From positions 12,798 through 76,797 of the forward strand of contig JBEKZV010000023.1 in assembly GCA_049509515.1 (NCBI GenBank): a stretch of 64,000 nt of DNA, in the 5' to 3' direction. Numbering within the stretch: position 1 is the first letter of the stretch; each line of letters opens with the position of its first letter. A model generated the notes under the pieces. That model had not been told where the DNA came from. It saw nothing but the letters and a program-made list of their open reading frames with translations, and did not search any database. This document shows positions 9,811 through 19,077 of the stretch, one piece after another. A program made the position numbers and the translations under genes. The DNA is from JBEKCP01 sp049509515. GTDB lineage: Bacteria; Planctomycetota; Planctomycetia; Pirellulales; Thermoguttaceae.

Positions 9811-12339
9811 ATGCGTTACCGGCTCTCGGTCCTGTCGGTCGTCATGTCGCTGGGGTCGCTCGTAGCGGCTCCGCTCTGGGCGAAGCCGCAAACAGTCGTG
9901 GAATGGGAGGACCAGTTCGAGGTCTTGCAGCACGACCTGCGCATCGCGAAACGCTTCGCCCAATACGCCCCGCAGACCTTCCGCCAGGAGGCCCTGATTC
10001 TCCCCTCGGATCGGGACCCCCTGGACGTGGTTTTGCGGCGGGCCACGGCCCTGGCCGGCGACTTGAATAGGCTTGCACGGGAGGAAAAAGGGGACAGTCC
10101 CCATTTGTGCGACGCCGGGTGCCAGTCGGAGGGCCGGCAGAAGGGGACAGTCCCCTTTTCCCTCGCGGAGCTGCAAGGGCAGTTGGCCAAGCTCCAGGAA
10201 GCCGCGCGGAACGTGAAAGTCGAAGACCACGACGCCCGGTTCAATCTCTTCGTCGAGGCCTGCAAAGTCCGCCGCAAGGTGGCGCTAGCCAACCCGCTCC
10301 TGAGCTTCGACCAGGTCCTCTTCATCAAGCGGCACCGGCCGGGTTTCAACCACATGTGCGACCAGTACTACGGCATCACTGCCCGGCCCGGCGGGGGCCT
10401 CTACGTGCTCTCCGGCTTTCGCGGTCCCGCGCCCCAGCTCCGCGACCTGCTGGAGGGCTCGCGGGTCGCGTCGGGGCGGCTGGCGGGCCAGAAGCTCGCC
10501 GGCGGCTGCTTCCTCTCCCCGAGCCTGTCGTACGACGCCACGACCGTCCTCTTCGCTTATGTGGAGTGCCAGGGGACCACGGCCCACGATTTCCACGTCG
10601 ATCCGGCGCGGGGCCACTGGAGCGAGGGACGCTGCTACCACATATTCAAGGTCAACGCGGACGGCTCCAACCTGGTGCAGTTGACCGACGGCACCTGGAA
10701 CGACTTCGCCCCGTGCTGGCTGCCCAACGGGCGGATCGCCTTCATCACCGAGCGCCGCGGCGGCTACCTTCGCTGCGGGCGGGTGTGCCCGAACTACAAT
10801 CTCTACGACATGGCGGCCGACGGCAGCGACATCCGGCCGCTGAGCGTCCACGAGACCAACGAATGGCACCCCAGCGTGACGCACGACGGCCGCATCATCT
10901 ATACTCGCTGGGACTACATCGACCGCTACGGCTGCACCGCGCACATGCCGTGGATCACGACGCTCGACGGGCGGGACTCGCGGGCGGTACACGGCAACTT
11001 CGCCCCGCGGCACTTGCGACCCGACATGGAGATCAACGTCCTGGCGATTCCCGGCTCGCAGCGGTACGTGGCCACGGCGGCGCCGCACCACGGCCAGGCC
11101 TTCGGCTCGCTGGTCTTGATCGACCCGCGCGTGGCCGACGACGACGCCATGGCCCCCGTCCGGCGATTGACCCCGGACGTGGCCTTCCCGGAGAGCCAGG
11201 GGGGCACGGAAACCTACGGCACCGCCTGGCCGCTCAGTGAGGACTATTACCTGTGCGTTTACGACGCCAGCATGGCCGTGGCCCGGGACATGGCCGGCGG
11301 CCGCGGCAACTACGGCATCTACCTGCTCGATTCCTTCGGCAACCGGGAGCTGCTCTACCGCGACCCGGCGATCGCCTGCCAGAGTCCGGTGCCGCTTTGC
11401 CCGCGGCCCCGGCCGCCGCTGGTGCCCGACGGCACCCCGGCCGTGGCCGCCGCGGAGCTCCAGCGCCGCCCCGGCACGCGGCAGGTGCTCAAGGTCGGCG
11501 ACCAGCCGGCCGAAGGCACTTTGGGTCTGATCAACGTCTACAACGGGCTCAGGCCGTGGCCGGCGGGCACCCAGATCAAGTCGCTCCGCGTGATTCAGGT
11601 CCTGCCGATGACGGTGCCCTCGGGCAGTCCGCCGCACGAGGTCGGACTCCGCGAGCCCTCGGCGGGCGACTCGGTCGTGCTGTGCCGCCAGGTGTTGGGC
11701 ACCGTGCCCGTGGAAGAAGACGGCAGCGCCCAGTTCATCGTGCCGGCTCAAAAGGAAGTCCTCTTCCAGGCCCTCGACCAACGGGGATTGGCCATCCAGT
11801 CGATGCGCTCCGTGACTTACGTGCAGCCGGGCGAGCGGCTGATGTGCCAGGGCTGCCACGAGCCGCGGCACCAGGCGCCGCGGGACATGCCGGCGACGCC
11901 CCTGGCGATGCGCCGTCCCGCCTCGCGGCCGCTCGCCGACGTGGACGGCTCCAATCCCATGAGCTACCCGCGGCTGGTCCAGCCCGTTCTGGACCGGCAC
12001 TGCGCGGACTGCCACGCCAAGAATGCCCCCAAGGCTCCCAGCCTGGCGCGCGAGCCGATCCAGAGGAATTGGTTCGCCTCCTACAACAGCCTCGTGCCGA
12101 AGTACGCCTTCTATAGCTACGGCGAGGGCCTGCGGACCATCCCCGGCCGGTACGGCGCCCGGGCCTCGCGGCTGCTGGAGATTCTCGACAAAGGCCATTA
12201 CGATGTAAAGCTCTCCCCCGAGGAGCTGCACCGCCTGACGTTGTGGATGGACTGCTGCTCGATCTTCTACGGTGTCTATGAGAAGGAAGGCGGCCAGGCG
12301 CAACTCCGCGGCGAGATCGTCCAGCCGACGCTGGAATGA
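9811..12339 (+). CDS. HzsA-related c-type haem protein with beta-propeller repeats
   Basis: This 842-residue exported protein has a signal peptide (residues 1-25, ending near LWAKP). The central part has WD40/PD40-type propeller signatures: IFKVNADGSNLVQLTDG, NGRIAFITERRGGYLRCG and GSDIRPLSVHETNEWHPS. The C-terminal part carries two CxxCH haem-binding sites, CQGCH at about residue 679 and CADCH at about residue 731. This layout matches proteins related to the hydrazine synthase alpha subunit, which occur in planctomycetes without anammox metabolism, so I do not claim hydrazine synthesis. Residues 92-118 are encoded by a palindromic repeat inserted in frame. The gene stands alone, about 100 bp after the oxidoreductase gene. 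Confidence 0.8.
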   Translation: MRYRLSVLSVVMSLGSLVAAPLWAKPQTVVEWEDQFEVLQHDLRIAKRFAQYAPQTFRQEALILPSDRDPLDVVLRRATALAGDLNRLAREEKGDSPHLCDAGCQSEGRQKGTVPFSLAELQGQLAKLQEAARNVKVEDHDARFNLFVEACKVRRKVALANPLLSFDQVLFIKRHRPGFNHMCDQYYGITARPGGGLYVLSGFRGPAPQLRDLLEGSRVASGRLAGQKLAGGCFLSPSLSYDATTVLFAYVECQGTTAHDFHVDPARGHWSEGRCYHIFKVNADGSNLVQLTDGTWNDFAPCWLPNGRIAFITERRGGYLRCGRVCPNYNLYDMAADGSDIRPLSVHETNEWHPSVTHDGRIIYTRWDYIDRYGCTAHMPWITTLDGRDSRAVHGNFAPRHLRPDMEINVLAIPGSQRYVATAAPHHGQAFGSLVLIDPRVADDDAMAPVRRLTPDVAFPESQGGTETYGTAWPLSEDYYLCVYDASMAVARDMAGGRGNYGIYLLDSFGNRELLYRDPAIACQSPVPLCPRPRPPLVPDGTPAVAAAELQRRPGTRQVLKVGDQPAEGTLGLINVYNGLRPWPAGTQIKSLRVIQVLPMTVPSGSPPHEVGLREPSAGDSVVLCRQVLGTVPVEEDGSAQFIVPAQKEVLFQALDQRGLAIQSMRSVTYVQPGERLMCQGCHEPRHQAPRDMPATPLAMRRPASRPLADVDGSNPMSYPRLVQPVLDRHCADCHAKNAPKAPSLAREPIQRNWFASYNSLVPKYAFYSYGEGLRTIPGRYGARASRLLEILDKGHYDVKLSPEELHRLTLWMDCCSIFYGVYEKEGGQAQLRGEIVQPTLE
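10084..10163. repeat. GGGGACAGTCCCC palindromic element inside the HzsA-related gene
   Basis: Two copies of GGGGACAGTCCCC, each with an adjoining A-run or T-run, flank about 40 bp. A second copy of this element family is at 29892-29970. Here it lies wholly inside an open reading frame and contributes the segments KGDSPHL and KGTVPFS without breaking it. Confidence 0.85.
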
Positions 12340-12358
12340 AAAGCTATCCCAGACGAAA

Positions 12359-12460
12359 GTAGGGTGGGTCGACGGGCACCATGCGCAGCATGGTCGGCGA
12401 GCCCCACCACGAGAATTCGCCCGAAAAATGGTGGGGCTCGCTGCGCTCGACCCACCCTAC
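12359..12460. repeat. GTAGGGTGGGTCGA inverted repeat with inner arms
   Basis: GTAGGGTGGGTCGA at 12359-12372 pairs perfectly with 12447-12460, and inner GAGCCCCACCA / TGGTGGGGCTC arms pair as well. The element fills most of the gap between the HzsA-related gene and the amidohydrolase gene. It would form a long stem in either transcript. Confidence 0.8.
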
Positions 12461-12481
12461 GATTTCCCAAGTGAGTGACCC

Positions 12482-13783
12482 ATGATCCTTCCAGCCATTG
12501 TTGCCGGGCTCTTGGCAGCGGGCGAGCCGCAGGCCCCGCGCGATCTCGCAGCCCGCGTCCCCCAGCTCACCCAAGAGGCCATGCCGTCGGTGATCCAGTG
12601 GCGGCGGGACTTCCATGCCCATCCCGAGCTGAGCAACCGCGAAGAGCGGACCGCGGCCAAGGTGGCCGAGCACTTGCGGGCCATGGGCGTCGATCAGATC
12701 AAGACGGGGGTGGCCCACCACGGCGTCGTGGCCCTGATCCGCGGCTCCCGGGAAGGGCCCACCGTGGCGCTCCGCGCCGACATGGACGCCTTGCCCATCA
12801 CCGAGCAGACCGGCCTGCCGTTCGCCTCGCAGAATCCCGGCGTGATGCACGCCTGCGGCCACGATACCCATACCGCCATGCTCCTGGGGGTCGCCCGGGT
12901 GCTCTGGCAGGTCCGCGACCAGATCCCCGGCTCGGTGAAACTGATCTTCCAGCCGGCCGAAGAAGGCGCCCCGGCGGGCGAGACGGGCGGCGCCAGCCTG
13001 ATGGTCAAGGAGAACGCGCTGGCCGACCCCGAGGTCGCCGCGATCTTCGCCCTGCACGTCAACCCGGAGCTGGCCACGGGCCAGCTCGGCTACCGGCCTG
13101 GGGCGGCGATGGCGGCCGCCGACCACTTCCAGGTCACCGTCACCGGCAAGCAGTCGCATGCCGCGATGCCCTGGCAGGGGGTCGATCCGATCGTCGCCAC
13201 GGCCGCGATCATCACGGCGATCCAGACCATCCACAGCCGCGGCATCGACACCCGCAAGCCGGTGGTCGTCTCGGTCGGCGTGGTGCAAGGCGGCACGGCC
13301 TGGAACATCATCCCCGGCCAGGTGTCGTTGCAGGGCACGATCCGCACGCTGGACGCCGGCGTCCGCACCAAGGTCCTCGAGCAATTCCGCCGCATCGTGG
13401 AGCACACGGCCCTGGCCCACGGGGCCACCGCCCAAATCTCGCTCCGCAGCTACGGGCCCGCCGTATGGAACGATCCGCAGTTGGGCTCGCGGATGAAACC
13501 CACCCTGCTCAGGACGGCCGGCGAAAAGAACCTGATCGAGGTCGAGCCGCTGATGGGCAGCGAGGATTTCGCCTTCTTCGCCCAGAAGAAGCCCGGCCTG
13601 TACTTCTTCCTCGGCGTGCAGAACAAGGAGGCGGGTGCCGGCGGGGCCCTGCACACGCCCACCCTGGTCATCGACGAAGCGGCCCTCCCGCTGGGCGTGC
13701 GGACCCTCGCCACGCTCGCCCTCGACTTCCTCCAAGGGGAAGCTTCCAGAAAACAGGGAGCATCTCCCTCTGGTAAACCTTGA
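12482..13783 (+). CDS. M20D-family amidohydrolase/peptidase
   Basis: This 433-residue zinc- or manganese-dependent hydrolase belongs to the M20D amidohydrolases that act on N-acyl amino acids, hippurate or indole-acetyl amino acids. Visible motifs are RRDFHAHPELS near residue 40, RADMDALPITEQT, the metal-binding HACGHDTHTAML, and QPAEEGAPAG with the catalytic glutamates. The dimerisation domain includes GKQSHAAMPWQGVDP, and MGSEDFAFF near residue 359 closes the site. The first 15 residues are hydrophobic and may be a signal peptide. The gene follows the repeat at 12359-12460 and seems to be transcribed alone. The substrate is unknown. Confidence 0.9.
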   Translation: MILPAIVAGLLAAGEPQAPRDLAARVPQLTQEAMPSVIQWRRDFHAHPELSNREERTAAKVAEHLRAMGVDQIKTGVAHHGVVALIRGSREGPTVALRADMDALPITEQTGLPFASQNPGVMHACGHDTHTAMLLGVARVLWQVRDQIPGSVKLIFQPAEEGAPAGETGGASLMVKENALADPEVAAIFALHVNPELATGQLGYRPGAAMAAADHFQVTVTGKQSHAAMPWQGVDPIVATAAIITAIQTIHSRGIDTRKPVVVSVGVVQGGTAWNIIPGQVSLQGTIRTLDAGVRTKVLEQFRRIVEHTALAHGATAQISLRSYGPAVWNDPQLGSRMKPTLLRTAGEKNLIEVEPLMGSEDFAFFAQKKPGLYFFLGVQNKEAGAGGALHTPTLVIDEAALPLGVRTLATLALDFLQGEASRKQGASPSGKP

Positions 13784-13891
13784 AACGAAGCGCTGGCAAG
13801 GCCGGTGGCACACAACCTCGATCCGTTTCGCCAGTGCCGCGGCCGCAGCCTCCTCGATTGTGAGCTATGCTTGCAATAGAGGGCTCTTCTC

Positions 13892-14083
13892 ATGACCATG
13901 GTTCAGTTCTGGTTGAGCGGGATCATGCTCGACCGCCTTTTCACGCCGCGGAACTCATCCCCGCGGCGCCCCTGCGCCGGCCCGGCGAATGAGGATTCCG
14001 CCTCCGCGCAAGGCCAGCCGCAGGCCAGCCCGCAGACACCGGCGTCCGAGCCGGTTGGCCGGGTACTGGATCAAGTTGCTTAG
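13892..14083 (+). CDS. Possible 63-residue small protein
   Basis: This short frame begins MTMVQFWLSGIMLDRLF and becomes proline-, serine- and alanine-rich. It meets the end of the leftward gene at 14080-16191 and overlaps its stop by four bases. There is no clear ribosome binding site and no family I recognise. It is listed because it fills an otherwise empty 296-bp gap; the composition could equally be chance in GC-rich DNA. Confidence 0.2.
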   Translation: MTMVQFWLSGIMLDRLFTPRNSSPRRPCAGPANEDSASAQGQPQASPQTPASEPVGRVLDQVA

Positions 14084-16191
14084 GGCAGCGGCACGGCGTC
14101 GTCGCCGTGGGAGGCGACGTCGACGATCCGCCGCCCGTCGATGAGCACCTGGTACTCCAGGCCCGCTTGCCCGCGGACGTGGGCCTGCCCCTGGCGGATC
14201 GTCACCGGCAGGGGGGCCACCACGCGGTGCCCGCCCTCGCAGGCCATGGCCAGCGAGTCGAGCCGGCCGTCCAGCACCAGGCGGAGACTCACCAGGGCGC
14301 AAGGGTTGATCCGCGGGCCGTTCCGCCGCTGGCTCTCCAGGGCGAGGCTGTCGGGCAGCAGGCCGCGGTCGGGGCCGTCGGGGTATTGCATCTGCTCGCC
14401 GGCGATCAGGATGCCCCGGGCCACGTGGTTCCAATCCAGCGCGTGGTCATGGGGGGCCAACATGGTCAGCGAGTAGGCGTAAACCAGGCCGACCCATTGC
14501 ACGGGGAGGCCCATCCAGTTGGGCGCCTGCCAGTTGGTGGCCCCGTAGACCGGCGGCGTGGCGTAGAGCATGACGGGGTAGCGGGCCCAGAGGTACACGA
14601 ACGGCAGGCCGGAGGCCGCCCACCGCCGGGCTTCCGCCAGGTATTCCTGCTTTCGCGTCAGCTCGTAGCCCCGCACGTAGGCCCACACCAGGTAGGCCGA
14701 GGCGAGTTGATCGGGCGTGTGCAGCGAGAGTTCCCAGACCTGGGCCCCCCGCGGCACGCAAAAGCGTTTCATGTACTCCAGCGTGCGGACGCCCGCCGCC
14801 AGGGCCCGTGGGTCGCCGGTCAGCCGGGCATACTCCAGCAGCATGGCCGCCGGCCGGGCACACGCTCCGCTGGAGGTGTTCTCGAAGTGGCCGCGGAGGT
14901 ACTTGCCCTCGTAGCGGAACGATCCGTCGGGCTGCTGCCGCTCCAGGTAGCCTTGGATCTCGGCCGATTGCTGGGCCAACCACTCCCGGGCCCGGTGGGT
15001 GACGAAGAAGATGCTCGCGTTGGGAATGTGCGCCCCTCCGGCGACCAGCCGCGGCAGGCTCGGCGGCCGGCCGGTAAGCCGCCAGACGGTCGAGGCCATG
15101 TCGGCATACGGCTGCCGCGGCCAGTTCGGCTCGAGGCAATGCCCCCAGCCGGCCTCGGTATGCAGCGGGCCGCCCAGTGCCGCCAGGCATAGTTCCCGCT
15201 GGGCCTCCGGGGAGCGGGGCGGCGGCGGCAGCGGCGGCAGCCCGCGGCGGCGGACGGCCCACAGGATGCAGTCCTCCAGCGGCCCGCCGTCCACGCGGAT
15301 CGTCGCTGCGATCCGCCGGCCGCGGAGCGCCATGCGGTGATCGTCCGTGCCGTCGAAGACATTGGGAATGGCGAACACGGGCTGGAGCGCCATGTCGCTC
15401 CACGTGACGGCCACCGACGCCCGATCGCTGACCACGGCCATGAGCGGCAAGGTCACCTTGAGGGGATCGGGGGTAAACCGCAGGTGTTCCTCGGTTTCGA
15501 TATCGAGGGTGGACGAGCTCTGCTCGCCGCGGCTCAGGTATTCCAGGCCGGCGAGCAGGGCCTGCCGCATGGGGCCCAGCGGCCGCACCACCGGCCCCTC
15601 GCAGGGCCGCCGGCTTTCGATGGAAACGGAAAGCTCGTCACCGGCCAGGGTCAGCGCCGCCGTCAGGCCATCCCCCTCGAAGCGAACCCCGGGACCGCCC
15701 GCAACCGGTTTGAGCCCCGGAAGCTCACCCTCGACAGTCACCAGCGGCCCGAGCACGGCCACCAGGCGCCCGCCCCGCTCGATGCGGGCCACCGAGCCGT
15801 CGCGGGCCACGCGGACCGCCAGCCCCGACCGGCCGGCTTCGGACGTGTTGGGCACCGGGATCCAGTCCCCGGCCGCCTCGGCATTATGGACGAAGACTGT
15901 CCGCCGGATCGGCGGAAAAGCCGGGGACGCCCCGGGCGGCAGCGGATCGATCGCGAGCATGATCGGCTCCAGCGGGCGGACGCCCGGGATCGGCTGCTCG
16001 ACGGCCGCCGTGCCGCCAGCGTCCAATGACCACGTCTTGCCCGCCGCCGTGAACCCGCATGGGGCGGAGCCCTCGTTCTTCACAACGAAGCGGACCGCAT
16101 GCGGGCCGGCCTCGATCCGCCGGATGACCAGGGGGTGCTCGACCGGGGCCGCGCCGACCAAGGCCAAAACCACAAGCGACAGGCCGTGCAT
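14080..16191 (-). CDS. Large secreted protein of unknown function
   Basis: This 703-residue protein has a short signal peptide (MHGLSLVVLALVGAAP). Residues 20-110 look like a beta-sandwich (VIRRIEAGPHAVRFVVKNEG), and residues 110-330 are also mainly beta. From about residue 335 to 620 it becomes helical and aromatic, with WGHCLEPNWPRQPYADM and LLEYARLTGDPRALAAGVRTL. That pattern recalls the alpha/alpha-barrel of some polysaccharide lyases and glycosidases, and the C-terminus is again beta. No catalytic motif can be named, so the carbohydrate link is inference only. It is transcribed leftward, convergent with the M20D gene. The nearest leftward neighbour upstream is the aspartic protease gene. 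Confidence 0.75.
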   Translation of the reverse strand: MHGLSLVVLALVGAAPVEHPLVIRRIEAGPHAVRFVVKNEGSAPCGFTAAGKTWSLDAGGTAAVEQPIPGVRPLEPIMLAIDPLPPGASPAFPPIRRTVFVHNAEAAGDWIPVPNTSEAGRSGLAVRVARDGSVARIERGGRLVAVLGPLVTVEGELPGLKPVAGGPGVRFEGDGLTAALTLAGDELSVSIESRRPCEGPVVRPLGPMRQALLAGLEYLSRGEQSSSTLDIETEEHLRFTPDPLKVTLPLMAVVSDRASVAVTWSDMALQPVFAIPNVFDGTDDHRMALRGRRIAATIRVDGGPLEDCILWAVRRRGLPPLPPPPRSPEAQRELCLAALGGPLHTEAGWGHCLEPNWPRQPYADMASTVWRLTGRPPSLPRLVAGGAHIPNASIFFVTHRAREWLAQQSAEIQGYLERQQPDGSFRYEGKYLRGHFENTSSGACARPAAMLLEYARLTGDPRALAAGVRTLEYMKRFCVPRGAQVWELSLHTPDQLASAYLVWAYVRGYELTRKQEYLAEARRWAASGLPFVYLWARYPVMLYATPPVYGATNWQAPNWMGLPVQWVGLVYAYSLTMLAPHDHALDWNHVARGILIAGEQMQYPDGPDRGLLPDSLALESQRRNGPRINPCALVSLRLVLDGRLDSLAMACEGGHRVVAPLPVTIRQGQAHVRGQAGLEYQVLIDGRRIVDVASHGDDAVPLP

Positions 16192-16257
16192 GGCGGTATC
16201 TCCTCAAAAGGGCGTTGCCGCCATTCTCGGGCCCGCCGTGCGGCCGGGCAAGGGCCT

Positions 16258-17436
16258 CTAATCGTATTCCTTGGGGGTGAAGCTCATCTCCATCAGTTTG
16301 CCGCCGCGATTGACGGTCACCTGAACGGCCTTGCCCTCCGCGGTGAGCCGGCGAACGACCTCCGACGGCTTCGACTCGGAAACTGGCTTGCCGCAGACCT
16401 TGACGATAACATCCTTGGCCCGCAGGCCCGCAGCGTGGGCGGGACTTTTCTCATCGACGGACTGGACCTCAAGCCCGCCTGCTCTGAACAAGGGATGCAG
16501 CCCGCATGTGTGCCCAGGGTTGGTGTCAGAAGCCGCAAAGCACTTCCCCTTTGCCAGATAGAGCCGCTGGCTAGGGAAGTCGATCGCCACCCGGTACCGG
16601 GACAAGTAGTTCAGCCCAAGGACAGTTCGTTTACCGCTCGCGAACCGGAGATTCTCGTGACGGAAAGACCCGAGGGAGAAATGCGAGAGTCGCGCAACCC
16701 GTGAAGAGTGAATGCCGGAAATGGTCACGGCTTCGTCATCGCCGGCAACCCGGGCCTCGTGCGACGCGGCTAGGCGCGTGATAAACCACTCTTCGAGATT
16801 GCCGGTGCCCGCATTCCCCGTATCGAGCATAAAGGCAACCGGCGTGTCCTCGCCCACCGTGGCCGAAATAAGCATCCTTCCGGTCGTGTCGTATGTGAAC
16901 GGCACGCTCTCGCCCCACCTGGGGTCCCTCGCTGTCCCCGGCGGCAGAACGTCGAGGCGTCCCTCATCGAAGCCGATTGTGATGATCCAGTCGTTTAGGA
17001 AATCCATGCCGATAACGCCATAAATACTGCGTCCGGAGGCTTCGCGAAATTGGGTGAGATCTCGACAGGCAACGGGGCCTTTTGTCAGCGGCAACGAGCC
17101 GACCCGGGCATTGGGAGAGGAGTACAACGCAAGTTCAATGTCATCGCCGACTGGCGTCGTTGCGCGTGTGGAATCAACGCGAGGCCCTAGATACGATCGC
17201 AAAGAGACATCGAAGATGCTACCAGTCGTCCCAGTGTCCAGAATGAACTGGTAGTCTTTGCCGCCCACGCGGACGGGAATGAGCACCAGAGGATCGTCCG
17301 GATCGAACTTGAATGACTCTCGAACGGCCGCTCTTGAGGCGGTCCCCTTCGGTTCTGAGGCGTTGCCCGGCGCCGGCAACTGCGTCCACGCGACCAGTAT
17401 CCAAACGACAATCGCAAATCGTGCGTGAAGTCGCAT
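16258..17436 (-). CDS. Retropepsin-like aspartic protease with C-terminal PDZ domain
   Basis: This 392-residue exported protein starts with a signal peptide (residues 1-27, ending near PAPGNAS). It has two retropepsin-like half-sites, LDTGTTGS (D67) and LDTGNAG (D205), suggesting a single-chain pseudo-dimer of the bacterial aspartyl protease family. Residues 300-390 form a PDZ-like domain: GGLEVQSVDEKSPAHAAGLR, then KDVIVKVCGKP. PDZ domains usually bind substrate C-termini or gate the protease. The DNA looks less GC-rich by eye than its neighbours and uses more A/T-ending codons, hinting at a different history. The natural substrate is unknown. Confidence 0.82.
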   Translation of the reverse strand: MRLHARFAIVVWILVAWTQLPAPGNASEPKGTASRAAVRESFKFDPDDPLVLIPVRVGGKDYQFILDTGTTGSIFDVSLRSYLGPRVDSTRATTPVGDDIELALYSSPNARVGSLPLTKGPVACRDLTQFREASGRSIYGVIGMDFLNDWIITIGFDEGRLDVLPPGTARDPRWGESVPFTYDTTGRMLISATVGEDTPVAFMLDTGNAGTGNLEEWFITRLAASHEARVAGDDEAVTISGIHSSRVARLSHFSLGSFRHENLRFASGKRTVLGLNYLSRYRVAIDFPSQRLYLAKGKCFAASDTNPGHTCGLHPLFRAGGLEVQSVDEKSPAHAAGLRAKDVIVKVCGKPVSESKPSEVVRRLTAEGKAVQVTVNRGGKLMEMSFTPKEYD

Positions 17437-18090
17437 GAAAATTGTTTGTCTCCGTTAGTCTGGGACCGGGAGACGCCCATCCCCCTATTCTTCTTCCGCC
17501 CCTTCAGGGGCGGAACCCGTCACTCCGCCCCTAAAGGGGCTGAGGTAAGAGAAAGGTGCGATTGGTCGCTCCATCGACCCAGGCGTAAAACGCCTGGGCT
17601 AGACAAAAGCCCCTTGATCCACGGCCTTGCCATCTTGATCGGCCAGCCCTTCATTCCTCGGGCCTTGCCACCTAACACGGGCTGTCCCCATAATGGGGGT
17701 ATCCTACTGGATTGCCTGGAGCGGGACAAGGGCAGGTTCGGCCCCGCGGTCGGCCGGGGCCATGTTCTCCCCGGATTCCCGGGAAATCCCAAAAAGAAAA
17801 TCTGCCGCCGCGATGCTTTCCCGGGGGTTCGGCGGATGGTAAGATGGCCGGCACCGGCAACCTTGCGAATCTGGCGGCGGCGGCCTCCGGAGCCGCAAGG
17901 CACTGCTGGGCAGGCCGGCAATGGCACACGCCGAACGTCCCGCCCCACCTTCCCTGGTAATTGGCCGAGAACAACTTCCCGGAGTCGAATGTATCCGGCA
18001 CACTCCGTGTGCCGTTGGCAGGCGGCACACGGAGTGTGCCGGATACATTGATCCCACCCCACCTTCCTCATTCCCTCAAGGAGCACGGCT
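17437..18090. other. Repeat-rich intergenic region, no gene seen
   Basis: This 654-bp gap separates the divergent protease and DUF1080 genes. It contains paired CGCCCCTTCAGGGGCG-type sequences at about 17498-17540, CCCAGGCGT/ACGCCTGGG at about 17578-17598, and the long perfect inverted repeat at 17990-18047. Neither strand has a convincing open frame. Promoters for both flanking genes should lie here, but I cannot identify them with confidence. Confidence 0.6.
17990..18047. repeat. Perfect 25-bp inverted repeat (TGTATCCGGCACAC family)
   Basis: Arms at 17990-18014 and 18023-18047 are exact reverse complements around an eight-base loop. A second, internally altered copy lies at 24885-24958. 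A related element, with the same layout but a different arm sequence, is at 32350-32404. Confidence 0.85.
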
Positions 18091-19074
18091 ATGTTTCGTC
18101 CTCTCGCCATGTTGTGCGTGTTTTTCCTGGCGGCCCTGGCGCTGGTGGCCACCGCCTCCGCCGCCGGCCACGGCAACGAAGCCCCGCTGGACCCGATCAT
18201 GGGCGAGTTCGCCGGCACGCTGAGCTTGGCCAACGCCCAGACCGTCAAGGCCGAGGGCAAAGTCATCGCCGACGAAGGCGGCAAGTACCGCATCGTCATC
18301 CTGTATCCGGCTGGCGATCCCAAGGCCACCCGCATCGACCTGGCCGGGGCGGGCAAGGACGGCTCGGTCGCCATCAAGGACGGCGGGGCCACCGGCTCCG
18401 TGAGTAAGGAGAGCCTGACGGTCAAGCTCAAGCAGGGCACGGCGAAGATGGCCCGCGCCCAGCGGAAAAGCCCCACGCTGGGCGAGCAGCCGCCGGCGGG
18501 CGCCGTGGTCCTCTTGCCCTTCGAGGAAGGCAAGCCGACCAATCTGGACCAGTGGGCCAAGAATCAGTGGATTTGCCAGCCGGACGGCAGCGTCCTGGTC
18601 CGGGGGGGCGACATCAAGACCACCCGCGAGTTCGGCGACTGCAAGCTGCACGTCGAGTTCTGCGTGCCGTTCATGCCGGCCGCCCGCGGCCAGGGCCGCG
18701 GCAACAGCGGCGTGTACATGCACGGCCGCTACGAGATCCAGGTGCTGGATTCGTTCGGGCTGACCGAGAACGCCGGCGAGTGCGCGGCGGTCTACGGCCA
18801 GAAGGTCCCCTGCGTCAATTCGTCCTTGCCCCCCGGCCAATGGCAGACCTACGACATCGATTTCAAGGCCCCCCGCTTCGACGCCGGCGGCAAGCAGACC
18901 ACGGGCGCGGTGATCACCGTCCTGCACAACGGCGTGAAGGTGATCGACGCCTTCGAGACGAAGAACCCGACGGGCGGGGCGTGGGGCGCGCCGGCCAAGA
19001 CCGGCCCGGTGCGGCTCCAGGACCACGGCAACCCCATGCGCTTCCGCAACATCTGGCTGGTGGAAGAGAAGTAG
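18091..19074 (+). CDS. Secreted DUF1080 (3-keto-disaccharide hydrolase-like) protein
   Basis: This 327-residue exported protein has a signal peptide (residues 1-24, ending ATASAAG). Residues 30-125 form a small beta-rich N-terminal domain. Residues 140-327 are a DUF1080 concanavalin-like domain, with REFGDCKLHVEF, RGQGRGNSGVYMHGRYEIQ, SFGLTENAGECAAVYG and the closing PVRLQDHGNPMRFRNIWL. This family is strongly expanded in planctomycetes, and members have been linked to hydrolysis of 3-keto-glycosides; whether this one is active is unknown. The Gfo/Idh oxidoreductase at 8195 is not adjacent, so any joint pathway is speculative. Confidence 0.88.
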   Translation: MFRPLAMLCVFFLAALALVATASAAGHGNEAPLDPIMGEFAGTLSLANAQTVKAEGKVIADEGGKYRIVILYPAGDPKATRIDLAGAGKDGSVAIKDGGATGSVSKESLTVKLKQGTAKMARAQRKSPTLGEQPPAGAVVLLPFEEGKPTNLDQWAKNQWICQPDGSVLVRGGDIKTTREFGDCKLHVEFCVPFMPAARGQGRGNSGVYMHGRYEIQVLDSFGLTENAGECAAVYGQKVPCVNSSLPPGQWQTYDIDFKAPRFDAGGKQTTGAVITVLHNGVKVIDAFETKNPTGGAWGAPAKTGPVRLQDHGNPMRFRNIWLVEEK

Positions 19075-19077
19075 CCC

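Noticed and set aside
9811..12339. Assignment as true hydrazine synthase
   Set aside because: No partner hydrazine synthase subunits or anammox genes are present and related proteins occur in non-anammox planctomycetes.
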